A DNA stretch of 64,000 bases from Pelomonas sp052436255 (GTDB lineage Bacteria > Pseudomonadota > Gammaproteobacteria > Burkholderiales > Burkholderiaceae_C): the NCBI GenBank assembly GCA_052436255.1, contig JBQVNP010000011.1, positions 1 through 64,000 of the forward strand, given 5' to 3'. The notes under the pieces are model-generated. The model saw only the letters and a list, made by a program, of their open reading frames with translations, had not been told where the DNA came from and did not search any database. Position numbers and translations under genes: made by a program. Each line of letters opens with the position of its first letter. The stretch's first letter is position 1. Of this stretch, positions 1 through 7,921 are shown one piece after another.

Positions 1-2
1 CC

Positions 3-386
3 CCTGCGCCCCCGCCCCACGCCGCCTTGCCCAAGCCGCCCGGCATGCCCCCGCCCAAGCCGGTGCGCACGCATGAAGAACTTCGCCGCCAGGCGGCCGA
101 GCGCCTCGTCATGGCCAACCCCGAGCGCAGCTACATGACGCCCGCACCGTCGCATCTGCTGACCGTCATCGTCCTGGAGGTCGAGGTCAAGGCCGATGGC
201 AGCGTGCGCAAGATCAATGTCGTGCGGCCCCCGCGGTTTGGCCCCGAGACGCTGCAGATGGCCATCGATGCCGTGCATCGCGCCGCGCCCTTTGGCGATG
301 TGCGCCGCCTGCCAGAACCCTGGCGGTTCACCGAGACATTCTTGTTTGACGAGTACCGCCGCTTCAAGCCGCGCAGCCTCGACTGA
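3..386 (+). CDS. TonB C-terminal-like protein, 3' part
   Basis: The reading frame is open from the window edge, so the N-terminus lies outside. The visible part has a proline-rich stretch and then a compact alpha/beta domain (about the last 85 residues) with the pattern VEVKADGSVRKINVVRPP followed by a helix and RFTETFLFDEYRRF. This resembles the C-terminal domain of TonB-like proteins, which contact outer-membrane receptors from the periplasm. No receptor or ExbBD gene is nearby, so the role is inferred from fold alone. It lies 77 bp upstream of pgsA in the same direction. Confidence 0.6.
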   Translation, partial: PAPPPHAALPKPPGMPPPKPVRTHEELRRQAAERLVMANPERSYMTPAPSHLLTVIVLEVEVKADGSVRKINVVRPPRFGPETLQMAIDAVHRAAPFGDVRRLPEPWRFTETFLFDEYRRFKPRSLD

Positions 387-463
387 TCCAGCGCATCGCG
401 GCGCAAAGCATTCAGGCCGATACCCTTCCTCGCAGCGCTCCAAGCTTGGGCACAATGGCCGCC

Positions 464-1030
464 ATGTTCCTGACGCTGCCGACTCTGCTGACCTGGGCCC
501 GCATCGTGGCCATCCCGCTGATCGTCGGGGTGTTCTATCTGGAGCTCACGTCCGCCCACCAGAACCTGTTCGCCACGGTGCTCTTCATCGTCGTGGCTTT
601 GACCGACTGGCTGGACGGCTACCTGGCCCGCAAGCTCAACCAGACCTCATCATTCGGCGCCTTCCTCGACCCGGTGGCCGACAAGCTGATGGTCTGCTCG
701 GCCTTGCTTGTGCTTTTGAAGCTTCAGCGCGTGGACGCGTTTGTCGCGCTGGTCATCATCGGCCGCGAAATCACGATCTCGGCCCTGCGTGAATGGATGG
801 CGCAGATCGGCGCGTCGCGCAGCGTCGCGGTCCACATGGTGGGCAAGCTCAAGACAACGGCGCAGATGGTCGCGATTCCCTTCCTGCTGTACGACGGCCG
901 GCTTTTTGGTGTTATCCCGACGCATGAATGGGGCACCTGGCTGATCTACGCGGCCGTCGTGCTGACCATCTGGTCCATGGTCTATTACCTGCAGAAGGCG
1001 CTGCCCGAAATCCGCGCCAAAGCGCGTTGA
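464..1030 (+). CDS. pgsA: CDP-diacylglycerol-glycerol-3-phosphate 3-phosphatidyltransferase
   Basis: This membrane enzyme joins CDP-diacylglycerol to glycerol 3-phosphate, the committed step to phosphatidylglycerol. The CDP-alcohol phosphotransferase signature D-x2-DG-x2-AR-x8-G-x3-D-x3-D is complete at residues 48-73 (DWLDGYLAR, then G65, D69, D73). Several hydrophobic helices follow, and the length of 188 residues is normal. The ATG at 464 was chosen because MFLTLPTLLTWARI matches the usual N-terminus. Upstream in-frame starts (TTG 446, ATG 455) are less likely; TTGGGCACAAT just upstream looks more like promoter than coding sequence. Confidence 0.93.
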   Translation: MFLTLPTLLTWARIVAIPLIVGVFYLELTSAHQNLFATVLFIVVALTDWLDGYLARKLNQTSSFGAFLDPVADKLMVCSALLVLLKLQRVDAFVALVIIGREITISALREWMAQIGASRSVAVHMVGKLKTTAQMVAIPFLLYDGRLFGVIPTHEWGTWLIYAAVVLTIWSMVYYLQKALPEIRAKAR

Positions 1031-1250
1031 TGCTCCTCAAGAGCCGACTCGGAGACCGAGTTGTATCGGGACTTTTCCCGCCCCGCACATGCCGAGACAC
1101 GCGTCTAGAATCCGCTTCCCGCGCGCTTCCCTGCCTTCATTCGATGGCCCTATACGGCTGCGCACTGTGGGATCGACATCCGCTTTGCTGTCCTGCACAC
1201 ATCCCTGCGCAGGGCTCAACAGTCCGCAGAATCGTCAAGAGGGGGCACGA

Positions 1251-1523
1251 GTGAACAAGTCTGAATTGATCGAGCACATCGCTAAGCAGGCCGACATTTC
1301 CAAGGCTGCCGCAGGTCGTGCGCTCGAAGCCGTGATCGGTGGCGTCAAGACGACGCTGAAGAAGAACGGCACGGTGTCGCTGGTAGGCTTCGGCACCTTC
1401 AGCATTACCAAGCGGGCCGCGCGAGCCGGCCGCAACCCGCGCACAGGCGATACGATCAAGATCAAGTCGGCCAAGGTGCCGAAGTTCAAACCCGGCAAGG
1501 CGCTCAAAGACGCCGTGAACTGA
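1251..1523 (+). CDS. hupB: DNA-binding protein HU
   Basis: This 90-residue nucleoid protein bends and compacts DNA as a dimer. It starts MNKSELIEHIAKQADISKAA and carries the HU arm signature GRNPRTGDTIKIKSAKVPKF, with the usual GFGTF core before it. The start is the GTG at 1251, preceded by an AG-rich ribosome site (aagaggggg). The neighbouring order HU - tRNA-Val - ppiD, now split by the prophage, matches the hupB-ppiD adjacency of other proteobacteria. Confidence 0.95.
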   Translation: MNKSELIEHIAKQADISKAAAGRALEAVIGGVKTTLKKNGTVSLVGFGTFSITKRAARAGRNPRTGDTIKIKSAKVPKFKPGKALKDAVN

Positions 1524-1548
1524 ACATCCAGCCGGTTCCGGAATTCCC

Positions 1549-1624
1549 GGGCGCTTAGCTCAGTTGGTAGAGCACCTCCCTTACACGGAGATTGTCGGCG
1601 GTTCGAGCCCGTCAGCGCCCACCA
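1549..1624 (+). tRNA. tRNA-Val (anticodon TAC)
   Basis: A 76-nt cloverleaf: acceptor GGGCGCT pairs with AGCGCCC, discriminator A and encoded CCA at 1622-1624, D-arm GCTC/GAGC, T-arm GGTTCGAGCC. The anticodon loop is CTTACAC, so the anticodon is TAC. The gene stays intact after phage integration because the phage supplies the identical 3' 52 nt. Pair 27-43 is a C-A mismatch. Confidence 0.95.
1573..1624 (+). repeat. attL core (52-bp direct repeat)
   Basis: The 3' two thirds of the tRNA-Val gene (anticodon arm through CCA) recur without mismatch at 54437-54488. The bases flanking the two copies differ at once on each side. Such a repeat, with an integrase gene starting 173 bp inside, marks the left prophage end. 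The 172 bp from 1625 to 1796 hold no gene and probably contain the left-arm integrase sites; short AGGCAGCC repeats are visible near 1700. Confidence 0.93.
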
Positions 1625-1796
1625 GTTATATCCGTTGTAAATCAACAGCTTACAGCGATTTGACTGGATATATATTCAGCGCTAAACCAGCGACAAAGGC
1701 AGCCACAGGCAGCCTTGACCAGCCAAAGACAGGCGTCACCCAACCGGCAAACCACCGTAAAGTGCGTCGCTCCACTATTGGCGGGGCGCGCACGGT

Positions 1797-2924
1797 ATGG
1801 CTGGCAAACGCAAGACGAGAACGGGCAAGTGGGAATATGTTTTCAAGCGCGCAGGCGTGCTTGATAAGCCCCTCTACCTGACGTTTGAAAGCGAAGCCGA
1901 AGGGGATTCCTACGCGGCCCGGCTCGATGCGCTGCTAGACCGCGGCATCGTGCCGACCGAGCACCGGGCGGACGCCAGGGTGTCGAATATCGAGCAGCTG
2001 GCGCGGCTGTTTCAGTCGGAGGCGCACCCGAGCGACAAAGACCGCTCGGAGCTGGACGTCATCGCCAAGCGCTGCGGCACGACTCCGCTGGCCGCCATCA
2101 CGACGAAGTGGGTGGACGACTGGATCTCCGACATGAAGCGCATCGACAAGCTGGCGCCGACGTCGATACGGGCCAAGGTCGGGGCGCTGGCGCGCTGCAC
2201 GGACTGGGGCATGCGCAAGGGCCTGCTGACGATGCCCGATCACCCGCTGCGCACGCTGCCCGAGGGCTACGCCCAGTACAGCAAGAACGACGAGGCGCTG
2301 GCCGGCGTCAAGCGGGTCGACGTCGAGCGCGACCGGCGGCTGGAAGAAGGCGAGTTCGACAAGGCGCTGGCCAGGATCGAACTGGGCGTGCTGCCGCGCA
2401 AGCAGCGCCCGCGGCCGTTGGAGTTCCAGCCGGCGGTGCGCTGCGCCTTCGTGGTGGCCGTCGAGACGGCGATGCGCATGCGCGAGCAGTACACGCTGGA
2501 AGTGGATCAGGTGGATCTGGCTCGCTCGACGATCTTCCTGGACAAGACCAAGAATGGCGACAAGCGCCAGGTGCCATTGAGCAGCGTGGCCAAGGCCGAG
2601 CTGCAGGCCTACCTGAAGGTTCGGACGCTGCCGGCCGGCGCGCCCGCCAATCTGCTCTACCCGTGGTGGAACGGGGAGTCATCAAAGCGCGAGCTGGCGC
2701 GCACCACGCACTTCCTGAGCAAGCTCTACGGCAGCATCTTCGAGACGGAAGGGTTCGGCGACCTGACGTTTCACGACCTGCGGCACGAAGCGACGTCCCG
2801 GCTGTTCGAGCGCACCAAGCTAAGCGAGGCGCAGATCATGAAGATCACCGGCCACCGCAGCCACCGGATGATGATGCGCTATGCCAACCTGCGGGGTAGC
2901 GACTTGGCCACGCACCTGTGGTGA
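1797..2924 (+). CDS. int: Tyrosine site-specific integrase
   Basis: This recombinase most likely inserts and excises the prophage at tRNA-Val. An N-terminal DNA-binding region spans residues 1-60 and a core-binding helical domain residues 60-160. The catalytic domain carries R229 (AMRMREQ), K252 (TKNGDKR), H326-x2-R329 (HDLRHEA), H353 (TGHRS) and the nucleophile Y362 (RYANLR). The length of 375 residues is typical. It lies next to attL, transcribed inward, and converges with the excisionase-like gene at 2928. Confidence 0.95.
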   Translation: MAGKRKTRTGKWEYVFKRAGVLDKPLYLTFESEAEGDSYAARLDALLDRGIVPTEHRADARVSNIEQLARLFQSEAHPSDKDRSELDVIAKRCGTTPLAAITTKWVDDWISDMKRIDKLAPTSIRAKVGALARCTDWGMRKGLLTMPDHPLRTLPEGYAQYSKNDEALAGVKRVDVERDRRLEEGEFDKALARIELGVLPRKQRPRPLEFQPAVRCAFVVAVETAMRMREQYTLEVDQVDLARSTIFLDKTKNGDKRQVPLSSVAKAELQAYLKVRTLPAGAPANLLYPWWNGESSKRELARTTHFLSKLYGSIFETEGFGDLTFHDLRHEATSRLFERTKLSEAQIMKITGHRSHRMMMRYANLRGSDLATHLW

Positions 2925-2927
2925 GCG

Positions 2928-3182
2928 TCAGGCCGGGGTCGTGGTGCGGCGCCGTGGCTTGGCCTCGGCTGGCTTCAGGGGCGTCCGCATGCGCGCAGCC
3001 GTCTCGCGCACGATGGCTTCCTCGATGTGCTTGAGCACGTCGGCGGTCAGCATCACGTAGCTCCGGCCCATCTTGCCGGCGCGCAGTTCGCCGCTGGCGA
3101 TCTTGTCGAGCACGGTCTGCGGGTGGACTTTCATCAGGTCCGCGGCGCCGGCCACATCGACGGTAGGGGAGTAGGTGCTCAT
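2928..3182 (-). CDS. Excisionase-like helix-turn-helix protein
   Basis: The 84-residue protein begins with a MerR/AlpA-type winged helix pattern (VDVAGAADLMKVHPQTVLDKIASGELRAGKMGRSYVM, residues 8-45), common in phage excisionases and helix-turn-helix class 17 proteins. A basic tail follows. It ends 4 bp from the integrase stop, in convergent orientation, and is the last gene of the leftward operon. A directionality factor is inferred from position and fold. Confidence 0.65.
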   Translation of the reverse strand: MSTYSPTVDVAGAADLMKVHPQTVLDKIASGELRAGKMGRSYVMLTADVLKHIEEAIVRETAARMRTPLKPAEAKPRRRTTTPA

Positions 3183-3256
3183 GGGTGTGTCAGCCTTTGG
3201 CGCCCGCTGTGGTGGGGGTGTTGGTCATGGTGTTGTGCGTGGCAGGGGGACGGGAA

Positions 3257-3508
3257 TCACGCAGGAACGCCGAGCTCAGCGAGCCGCGCTCGGGCTTCCC
3301 GGATTGATCGAGCGCGCCAGCCCGGCGCAAACGGGCGCTCATGCATCTCGCCGTCTGACCACTGGTCGCCGCAGCCAGCGCAGGTCCAGGTTGTGCCGTA
3401 CCACTCGGCGTGTTCGCCCAGCATCCGGCGCGGACGCTGGCAGGTCGGGCATTCGTTGACCGCAGCGAAGCGGGTGACGGGTGGCGCATGGATGTGCAGG
3501 ATGCTCAT
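3257..3508 (-). CDS. Small zinc-ribbon phage protein
   Basis: This 83-residue protein has two CxxC knuckles (CPTC near residue 20 and CAGC near 43) separated by about 20 residues, so it should bind one zinc. The C-terminus is an Arg/Ala-rich helix. An overlapping frame on the same strand lacks such a pattern and was not chosen. No specific function is recognised. Confidence 0.6.
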   Translation of the reverse strand: MSILHIHAPPVTRFAAVNECPTCQRPRRMLGEHAEWYGTTWTCAGCGDQWSDGEMHERPFAPGWRARSIREARARLAELGVPA

Positions 3509-3532
3509 GGGCGTCGGCAGGGGCTAGGAAAG

Positions 3533-4153
3533 TCAGGCGCCGGGCGCCTGCTCGGGGCGGAAGCTCTTGGTGCCGTAGCCACCAGCGCGCATCGCGGCCA
3601 GGATTTCCTCGACGGTCGCCTCCGGCGTCCAGCCGATGACGATCTCAAAGGGCACGCTCTCCCTGCCGAAGCCGCCGTGGCTCTCGCGCACCCGAACCAC
3701 GGCGCGGCCCTCGCCGTCAAACCTGAAGCCCCCGAAGCGGTACAGGTACTCGTCGCCCTCGGCGAACGCCTCCAACACCTTCTCGTACACGCGGCGCTCG
3801 TCCCGCACCAGCAGGGCCGTAGGGTCCATGCCAACAATCGGCACGAACTCCTCGTTGCCGTAGTCGCAGGGCTGGCCGGTGTTGATGTCGCGGATGACGT
3901 GCAGGCCCATGGACGGGTCTTTGTGCTCCTCGTAGAAACCCACCTTCCATTGGTCGATGCGGCCGGTCTTGCCGATGACCAGATCGCCCTTGACGGGCTT
4001 ACGGTAGTAGGCGAAGTGGACGTAGTGGCCGCCGTAGCCGTCGCTGAAGGAATCGGCGTCATGCACGCGGCCGTTGGGGCGTAGGAGCATCGTCGTGCTC
4101 AGGCGGTCCACCAGGGTTGTCAGGATGCGTTCGCGGTCGGAGAGTTGTGTCAT
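3533..4153 (-). CDS. Hypothetical phage protein
   Basis: Unrecognised soluble protein of 206 residues, acidic, with aromatic-rich segments (YGGHYVHFAYYRKPVKGDLV, YLYRFGGFRFDGEGRAVVRV) that suggest a beta-rich fold. The ATG at 4153 (MTQLSDRER) was preferred to an in-frame TTG at 4168. It lies in the leftward early operon among genes of unknown role. Confidence 0.55.
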   Translation of the reverse strand: MTQLSDRERILTTLVDRLSTTMLLRPNGRVHDADSFSDGYGGHYVHFAYYRKPVKGDLVIGKTGRIDQWKVGFYEEHKDPSMGLHVIRDINTGQPCDYGNEEFVPIVGMDPTALLVRDERRVYEKVLEAFAEGDEYLYRFGGFRFDGEGRAVVRVRESHGGFGRESVPFEIVIGWTPEATVEEILAAMRAGGYGTKSFRPEQAPGA

Positions 4154-4181
4154 GGCAATGTCCGGCAATGAAGTATTGAAA

Positions 4182-4517
4182 TCAGGCTGCGCGCTTGATG
4201 GTGAACATCAGCGTGCCGTTCTTGAACGACTGGGAGCTGTCGAGCTTGGAGCCTGCGGGCAGCATCAAGCGGGCCGACTCGTTCCACCAATCGACTCGCC
4301 AGGCGGTGCCGTTCTTCGGCTCCCGCAAGTCGTCGGCCGACATGCTGGCAAGGGTCTTCTCGGCAGCCACGCGGCGCACGCGCTCAGCGACAGCAGCCTG
4401 CTGCCAGGTCTCGTAGCCGTCTGGCCCTTGCACAGCGGCGCGCAGCCGATGAATCTCGGCCCACAGGGCGCCAGCGTCTTCCTCGTTCGGATCCAGGTCA
4501 GTCGCCATTGAATTCAC
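4182..4517 (-). CDS. Hypothetical phage protein
   Basis: Protein of 111 residues with an N-terminal predicted coiled coil (residues 10-55) and a C-terminal region rich in W and S. The GTG at 4517 has an AAGGA ribosome site five bases upstream. The ATG at 4508 would be too far from it, so the GTG is preferred. The start overlaps the end of the next upstream micro-gene. Function unknown. Confidence 0.5.
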   Translation of the reverse strand: MNSMATDLDPNEEDAGALWAEIHRLRAAVQGPDGYETWQQAAVAERVRRVAAEKTLASMSADDLREPKNGTAWRVDWWNESARLMLPAGSKLDSSQSFKNGTLMFTIKRAA

Positions 4518-4623
4518 CCCATTCCTTCCAGGTCAGCCAGCGGCCGGCCATGTGGCAGTTGAAGAGGTAGCCGCCAGCGGCCACCAGTGCGGTCACGATC
4601 AGCAGAACCAGTTCGGTTTTCAT
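4498..4623 (-). CDS. Small single-span membrane protein
   Basis: A 41-residue frame opens with MKTELVLLIVTALVAAGGYL, a clear transmembrane segment, followed by a short polar tail containing WLTWKEW. It overlaps the downstream gene by 20 bp, as expected within a packed operon. Composition and overlap argue for a real gene; the ribosome site is weak. Function unknown. Confidence 0.5.
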   Translation of the reverse strand: MKTELVLLIVTALVAAGGYLFNCHMAGRWLTWKEWGEFNGD

Positions 4624-4644
4624 GTGCGACCGGCGAACCTTGGA

Positions 4645-4848
4645 TCAGGGGATCGTGCGGCTGGCCGGGATGACAGCGGCGCAGATGAAATCGGCGCGCT
4701 TGGTGCCGGTGCCGAACTTGGCGACAGCGGCGCGGCCAGCGGCTTCGCATGCAGCTTGGTCCTTGAAGCCGACAACATTCGTCAGCGCCATGGAATCCTT
4801 GTCCGAAATCGCGCCGATGGTCACAAACAGGATCAGGGTGTAGAGCAT
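4645..4848 (-). CDS. Small exported protein
   Basis: Protein of 67 residues starting MLYTLILFVTIGAIS, a signal-peptide or membrane-anchor segment, followed by a small domain with two cysteines (AACEAAGRAA and ADFICAAV) that could form a disulfide in the periplasm. AAGGA lies six bases before the ATG. Function unknown. Confidence 0.55.
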   Translation of the reverse strand: MLYTLILFVTIGAISDKDSMALTNVVGFKDQAACEAAGRAAVAKFGTGTKRADFICAAVIPASRTIP

Positions 4849-4894
4849 GGTCAGTCCTTGGTGGTGGGCGTTGTGCCCTGTGAGGGGATTGAAA

Positions 4895-5038
4895 TCATTC
4901 GATTTCAGACCGCGTGGACTCCACCAGCGCTTCCGCGTAGTCGAGGACTTCTTGCAAGTCGCGCAAGGTTTCGTGTATTGGCCGCTTGTCATTGGTGAAG
5001 AACGCGTCAATGACCCGCTTCAGCTCTTCTTTGCTCAT
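4895..5038 (-). CDS. Hypothetical 47-residue protein
   Basis: A short acidic, all-helical protein (MSKEELKRVIDAFFTNDKRP, then a second helix). It has a GGAG ribosome site and its ATG overlaps the end of the upstream gene. It may be a small regulator or inhibitor; nothing in the sequence decides this. Confidence 0.5.
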   Translation of the reverse strand: MSKEELKRVIDAFFTNDKRPIHETLRDLQEVLDYAEALVESTRSEIE

Positions 5039-5373
5039 GCCGAACTCCGTTCGATCAGGCTGCGCAGTTCGGGGCAGATGGCGAGGGCCAGACGCTGGCG
5101 GTCGCATTCGTCCATCAGGATCGGCTCGCGGCCGTCCATCGCCTTTCCGGTGATGCAGTCAAGGCACGCGTTCCAGCCTTGGGACCAATCGCGCATCACA
5201 TGGCCAGTCGGGTACGTCGGCTGATAGGGCAGGGCACCCAGAGGCACGACAGGAGGTTGCTTCAGCTTCTCCAGCGCGGCATCGACGGCATCGCTCTGGA
5301 CGAGTTCGGGCGCATTGCTGCCGGCCGTCATGCCCCATGCGCGTAGGTTCTTCTGAACGTTCTCGTAGCTCAT
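5035..5373 (-). CDS. Hypothetical phage protein
   Basis: Protein of 112 residues with a repeated W/C-containing centre (DWSQGWNACLDCITGKAM) and a C-terminal helix. The ATG at 5373 has GGAG six bases upstream. It is the first gene left of the divergent regulatory region at 5374-5474. Function unknown. Confidence 0.5.
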   Translation of the reverse strand: MSYENVQKNLRAWGMTAGSNAPELVQSDAVDAALEKLKQPPVVPLGALPYQPTYPTGHVMRDWSQGWNACLDCITGKAMDGREPILMDECDRQRLALAICPELRSLIERSSA

Positions 5374-5407
5374 CTCGCTCTCCAGGTTGTGCGTTGAGGT
5401 GCATTTA

Positions 5408-5462
5408 TTGTTAAACATTAAATGCGCAACTGCAAGCTGTTTTTGTTAAACATCAAATGCGC
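5408..5462. promoter_or_regulatory. Duplicated 20-bp operator-like motif
   Basis: TTGTTAAACATTAAATGCGC at 5408-5427 recurs with one change (T to C) at 5443-5462, in direct orientation 35 bp apart. The AT-rich block stands out in GC-rich DNA and separates the leftward gene at 5373 from the rightward ribbon-helix-helix-like gene at 5475. A 35-bp offset, just over three helical turns, suits cooperative repressor binding. That the 5475 product binds here is inference. Confidence 0.6.
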
Positions 5463-5474
5463 TAGACTCTCGCC

Positions 5475-5648
5475 ATGGAAGAGAAGCCGAAGCGCCCTCG
5501 CGGCAGACCGCCCGCTCCGCCAGAGTCCGCCCTGACCGCGTTCCTTGGCATGCGCGTCAGCCCGGCCTTGAAAGACAAGGTGGACCACCTGGGCCACGCC
5601 TGGGCGCGGGCCGTGCTGGAGAAGGCCAAGCCGCCGAAGGACGGATAG
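5475..5648 (+). CDS. Small ribbon-helix-helix-like DNA-binding protein
   Basis: A 57-residue protein with a basic AT-hook-like start (KPKRPRGRPPAPP) and then a segment reading MRVSPALKDKVDHLGHAWAR, which fits a beta-strand plus two helices as in Arc/MetJ-type repressors. It is the only rightward gene inside the leftward operon and lies 12 bp behind the duplicated motif, suggesting autoregulation. It resembles the micro-gene product at 38943-39119 in layout. Its stop is one base from the end of the convergent Thg1-like gene. Confidence 0.65.
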   Translation: MEEKPKRPRGRPPAPPESALTAFLGMRVSPALKDKVDHLGHAWARAVLEKAKPPKDG

Positions 5649-5649
5649 C

Positions 5650-6477
5650 TCACGGCGCCGTACCTTGTACCGGCACATGGGAAACAGGCCGCGCGCCGTT
5701 GAACACGACCGCCTCGCGGTTGCTGACCGAGCCGAAGGGCGGCATGTCCAGCACGGCGACGACCGACCGCTCAACGACAAGCGCAGGGTTCGTGCGCGCG
5801 AAGTGCTTCGGCGGCAGCGCGTCTATCTCTTCGGCCGTGAATGGCGCCGTGGTTTGCCGGCGCTGGACATAGGCGCCACGCTTGAACAGCGCAGGGTAGT
5901 CGTTCCAGTTGACGCCCTTGGCGTGCAGCATGTCGTGCTTGTCCCGGCCGTTGCGCCCCTGCAGCTCCCGGTGGCTGTAATAGGCCGAGGCCGCCATCGT
6001 GATGCTGTTCTTGGTGGCGTCCCACTCGCGCCACAGGAAGCAGTTCGCCCCCTCGGTGCGGTTGGGCACAGACCAGACGCGGGCGTCGAAGGTCGGCAGT
6101 CGGTCAGCGTACTGAGGCATGCGCTCCAGCACCAGCCGATAGAAGATCAGCGTCGCCTGGGCAGCGAGCTGGCTGGTCATCTTCGCCACGCGGCCGTCGA
6201 ACCAGACCTGGCTCTGCATCGTCTCGCTGTGCCAGGCCAGCGTGATTTCGTCGCTCTGCGTGTAGCCCAGGCAGGCGCCGGTGTGGCGCACCAGCTCGAC
6301 GGTCGTGTCCAGCATGCAGGCCGAGAACGTTGGATCAAACGGGCGATCCATGCCACGCGTGAACGAGTGGAAAGCCCGGCCGTCGATGCGCGCCAGGATG
6401 GGCAGCAGTGGCATGAGGCGCCGGCCGGCTTCCGCCGACTCGTACAGCTTCATGCGGTCGCCAAGATCGTCATTCAT
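5650..6477 (-). CDS. Thg1-like protein (tRNA 3'-5' nucleotide transferase)
   Basis: Thg1 adds G-1 to tRNA-His; Thg1-like proteins add nucleotides 3'-5' and repair truncated tRNA 5' ends. The two metal-binding motifs are present: RIDGRAFHSFTRGM (D32) and YTQSDEITLAW (S75, D76, E77). Further on, FLWREWDATKNSITMAA occupies the place of the eukaryotic HINNLYN motif, as in bacterial and archaeal Thg1-like proteins. The length is 275 residues. ATG 6477 has AAGGA seven bases upstream and overlaps the preceding stop. Family assignment is strong; the substrate is unknown. Confidence 0.8.
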   Translation of the reverse strand: MNDDLGDRMKLYESAEAGRRLMPLLPILARIDGRAFHSFTRGMDRPFDPTFSACMLDTTVELVRHTGACLGYTQSDEITLAWHSETMQSQVWFDGRVAKMTSQLAAQATLIFYRLVLERMPQYADRLPTFDARVWSVPNRTEGANCFLWREWDATKNSITMAASAYYSHRELQGRNGRDKHDMLHAKGVNWNDYPALFKRGAYVQRRQTTAPFTAEEIDALPPKHFARTNPALVVERSVVAVLDMPPFGSVSNREAVVFNGARPVSHVPVQGTAP

Positions 6478-7916
6478 GGGTGATCCTTTACTGCGGGGGC
6501 TTGGACGGCAGCCTCGAATCGGCCCCATGCCTTGTCCACCATCGGCTGGAGCAGCGACGACATCCGCTCCCGCACCTCGGCCATCGCGTCGGCATGGCCG
6601 TAGTTGCTCGTCCACTCGTGGCGGTCGGTGCCCAGCACCTCGTCAAGCAGGGCGTCGATGTAGTCGCTGGCGGCGTCACGCTCTTCCAGGACCTGCATCA
6701 GCGCCTTGTCGTCAGGTGCAGGCGCGGGGGCTTGGGCGGCGGCCTCGGCCACGCGGGCGGCGAAGTAGCGGTCGAGCCACTTCTTGAGCCGATCCATCAT
6801 GCGCTGCGGGCCGAAGGCTACGTCTTCCGGGTAGCCGGGCTCCCACTCCAGGCGCAGCGGCGTCCAGTCAGCCGGGATCGCGGTCTTGCCGTCCTCCAGC
6901 AGCTTGTAGCCGTCAGGCGCGGCGGCTTGGGAGTCGCCGCTGTTTCTGACCTTGAGCACGTCTTCGAGGGATTCGGCCAGCGAGAACAGCGGCGCCACGA
7001 AGCCGGTTCCGTACTCGCAGATTTCGTTCACGAAAGCCGCGCGCTCGTCGGGCGTCAGGCCGCGCCATTCGGGGGCCGTCCCCTTGGGCTGGGGATGGGC
7101 AGCGTCGGCAGGTTGGCGAACCGATGGCAGCGGGCCGCAGCCAGGCAGCGTCAGGCCGCCCGGCAGGACATGCACCTCGGTGCGGATGCGTTCGGCGATT
7201 TCCTCGCAGGCGAGCTGGTAGCCCGCATGCAGCGGCGTCGGCATGTCCACGTCAGCGCCGCCGATAGGCAGCGCGGCGACATCGGCAACGATCCGCAGCG
7301 CGCGGTGCACCTCCAGCGCCGAGGCGAACTCGATGGCCTGCTCATCGGTCAGCGAATCCCCCTCTGCTGGGGCTCGCATCTCTTCGTCCAGCCGGGTCAG
7401 GTCGGCCAGGCCGGCGCGGCGGGGATCGGGCTGGGCGGCAAGGGCGGCGCGGACCTTCCCCAAGTCGTCGCTGTGGGCGTAGATCGTGGCCGTCGAGTCG
7501 CTGTCGAGCTGGATGTCGGCGACCATCATGCCGGCGCCCCATTCGACAAAGCGCGGGGCGGCAGTCCAGGTCAGCTCTGCACCCTCAGGGGCTTGGATCG
7601 CGCGCAACCGGGCAATCTCGGCCAGGACCGCCTTCGGCGACATGACCTGCAGGCCCAGGGCGTCGGTGACGTTGGAGCCGAACGTCACCCACTCGCTGAC
7701 GCAGCCTTTCGACGACGCCAAGTCGCGAGACAGCGCACCGGCGCGGCCCTCGGTCTCGAACAGTTGACGGCCCGTGATTTGCAGCTGCTCGGCAGCTTCA
7801 TCCAGCAGCTGGGCGATGTCGTCGGCCGTCTCGGCTCGGCACAGGTCGGCCTCATCGCGCAGGCGCTGGACCAGCGACTGTGCAGGCTGGGGGGATTGGA
7901 TTTGTTCGGTGGTCAT
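6474..7916 (-). CDS. Large hypothetical phage early protein
   Basis: A 480-residue protein that looks modular. Residues 15-110 form a helical region with coiled-coil character, the middle is Ala/Pro-rich, and the last 80 residues contain TDRHEWTSNYGHADAMAEV, a segment I associate with hypothetical early phage proteins. No catalytic motif is visible. It is translationally coupled to the Thg1-like gene by an ATGA overlap. Confidence 0.55.
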   Translation of the reverse strand: MTTEQIQSPQPAQSLVQRLRDEADLCRAETADDIAQLLDEAAEQLQITGRQLFETEGRAGALSRDLASSKGCVSEWVTFGSNVTDALGLQVMSPKAVLAEIARLRAIQAPEGAELTWTAAPRFVEWGAGMMVADIQLDSDSTATIYAHSDDLGKVRAALAAQPDPRRAGLADLTRLDEEMRAPAEGDSLTDEQAIEFASALEVHRALRIVADVAALPIGGADVDMPTPLHAGYQLACEEIAERIRTEVHVLPGGLTLPGCGPLPSVRQPADAAHPQPKGTAPEWRGLTPDERAAFVNEICEYGTGFVAPLFSLAESLEDVLKVRNSGDSQAAAPDGYKLLEDGKTAIPADWTPLRLEWEPGYPEDVAFGPQRMMDRLKKWLDRYFAARVAEAAAQAPAPAPDDKALMQVLEERDAASDYIDALLDEVLGTDRHEWTSNYGHADAMAEVRERMSSLLQPMVDKAWGRFEAAVQAPAVKDHP

Positions 7917-7921
7917 CGCAG

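Noticed and set aside
1235..1645. Leftward frame antisense to HU and tRNA-Val.
   Set aside because: Its N-terminal part is the antisense of tRNA-Val and the rest of HU; both real features lie on the plus strand.
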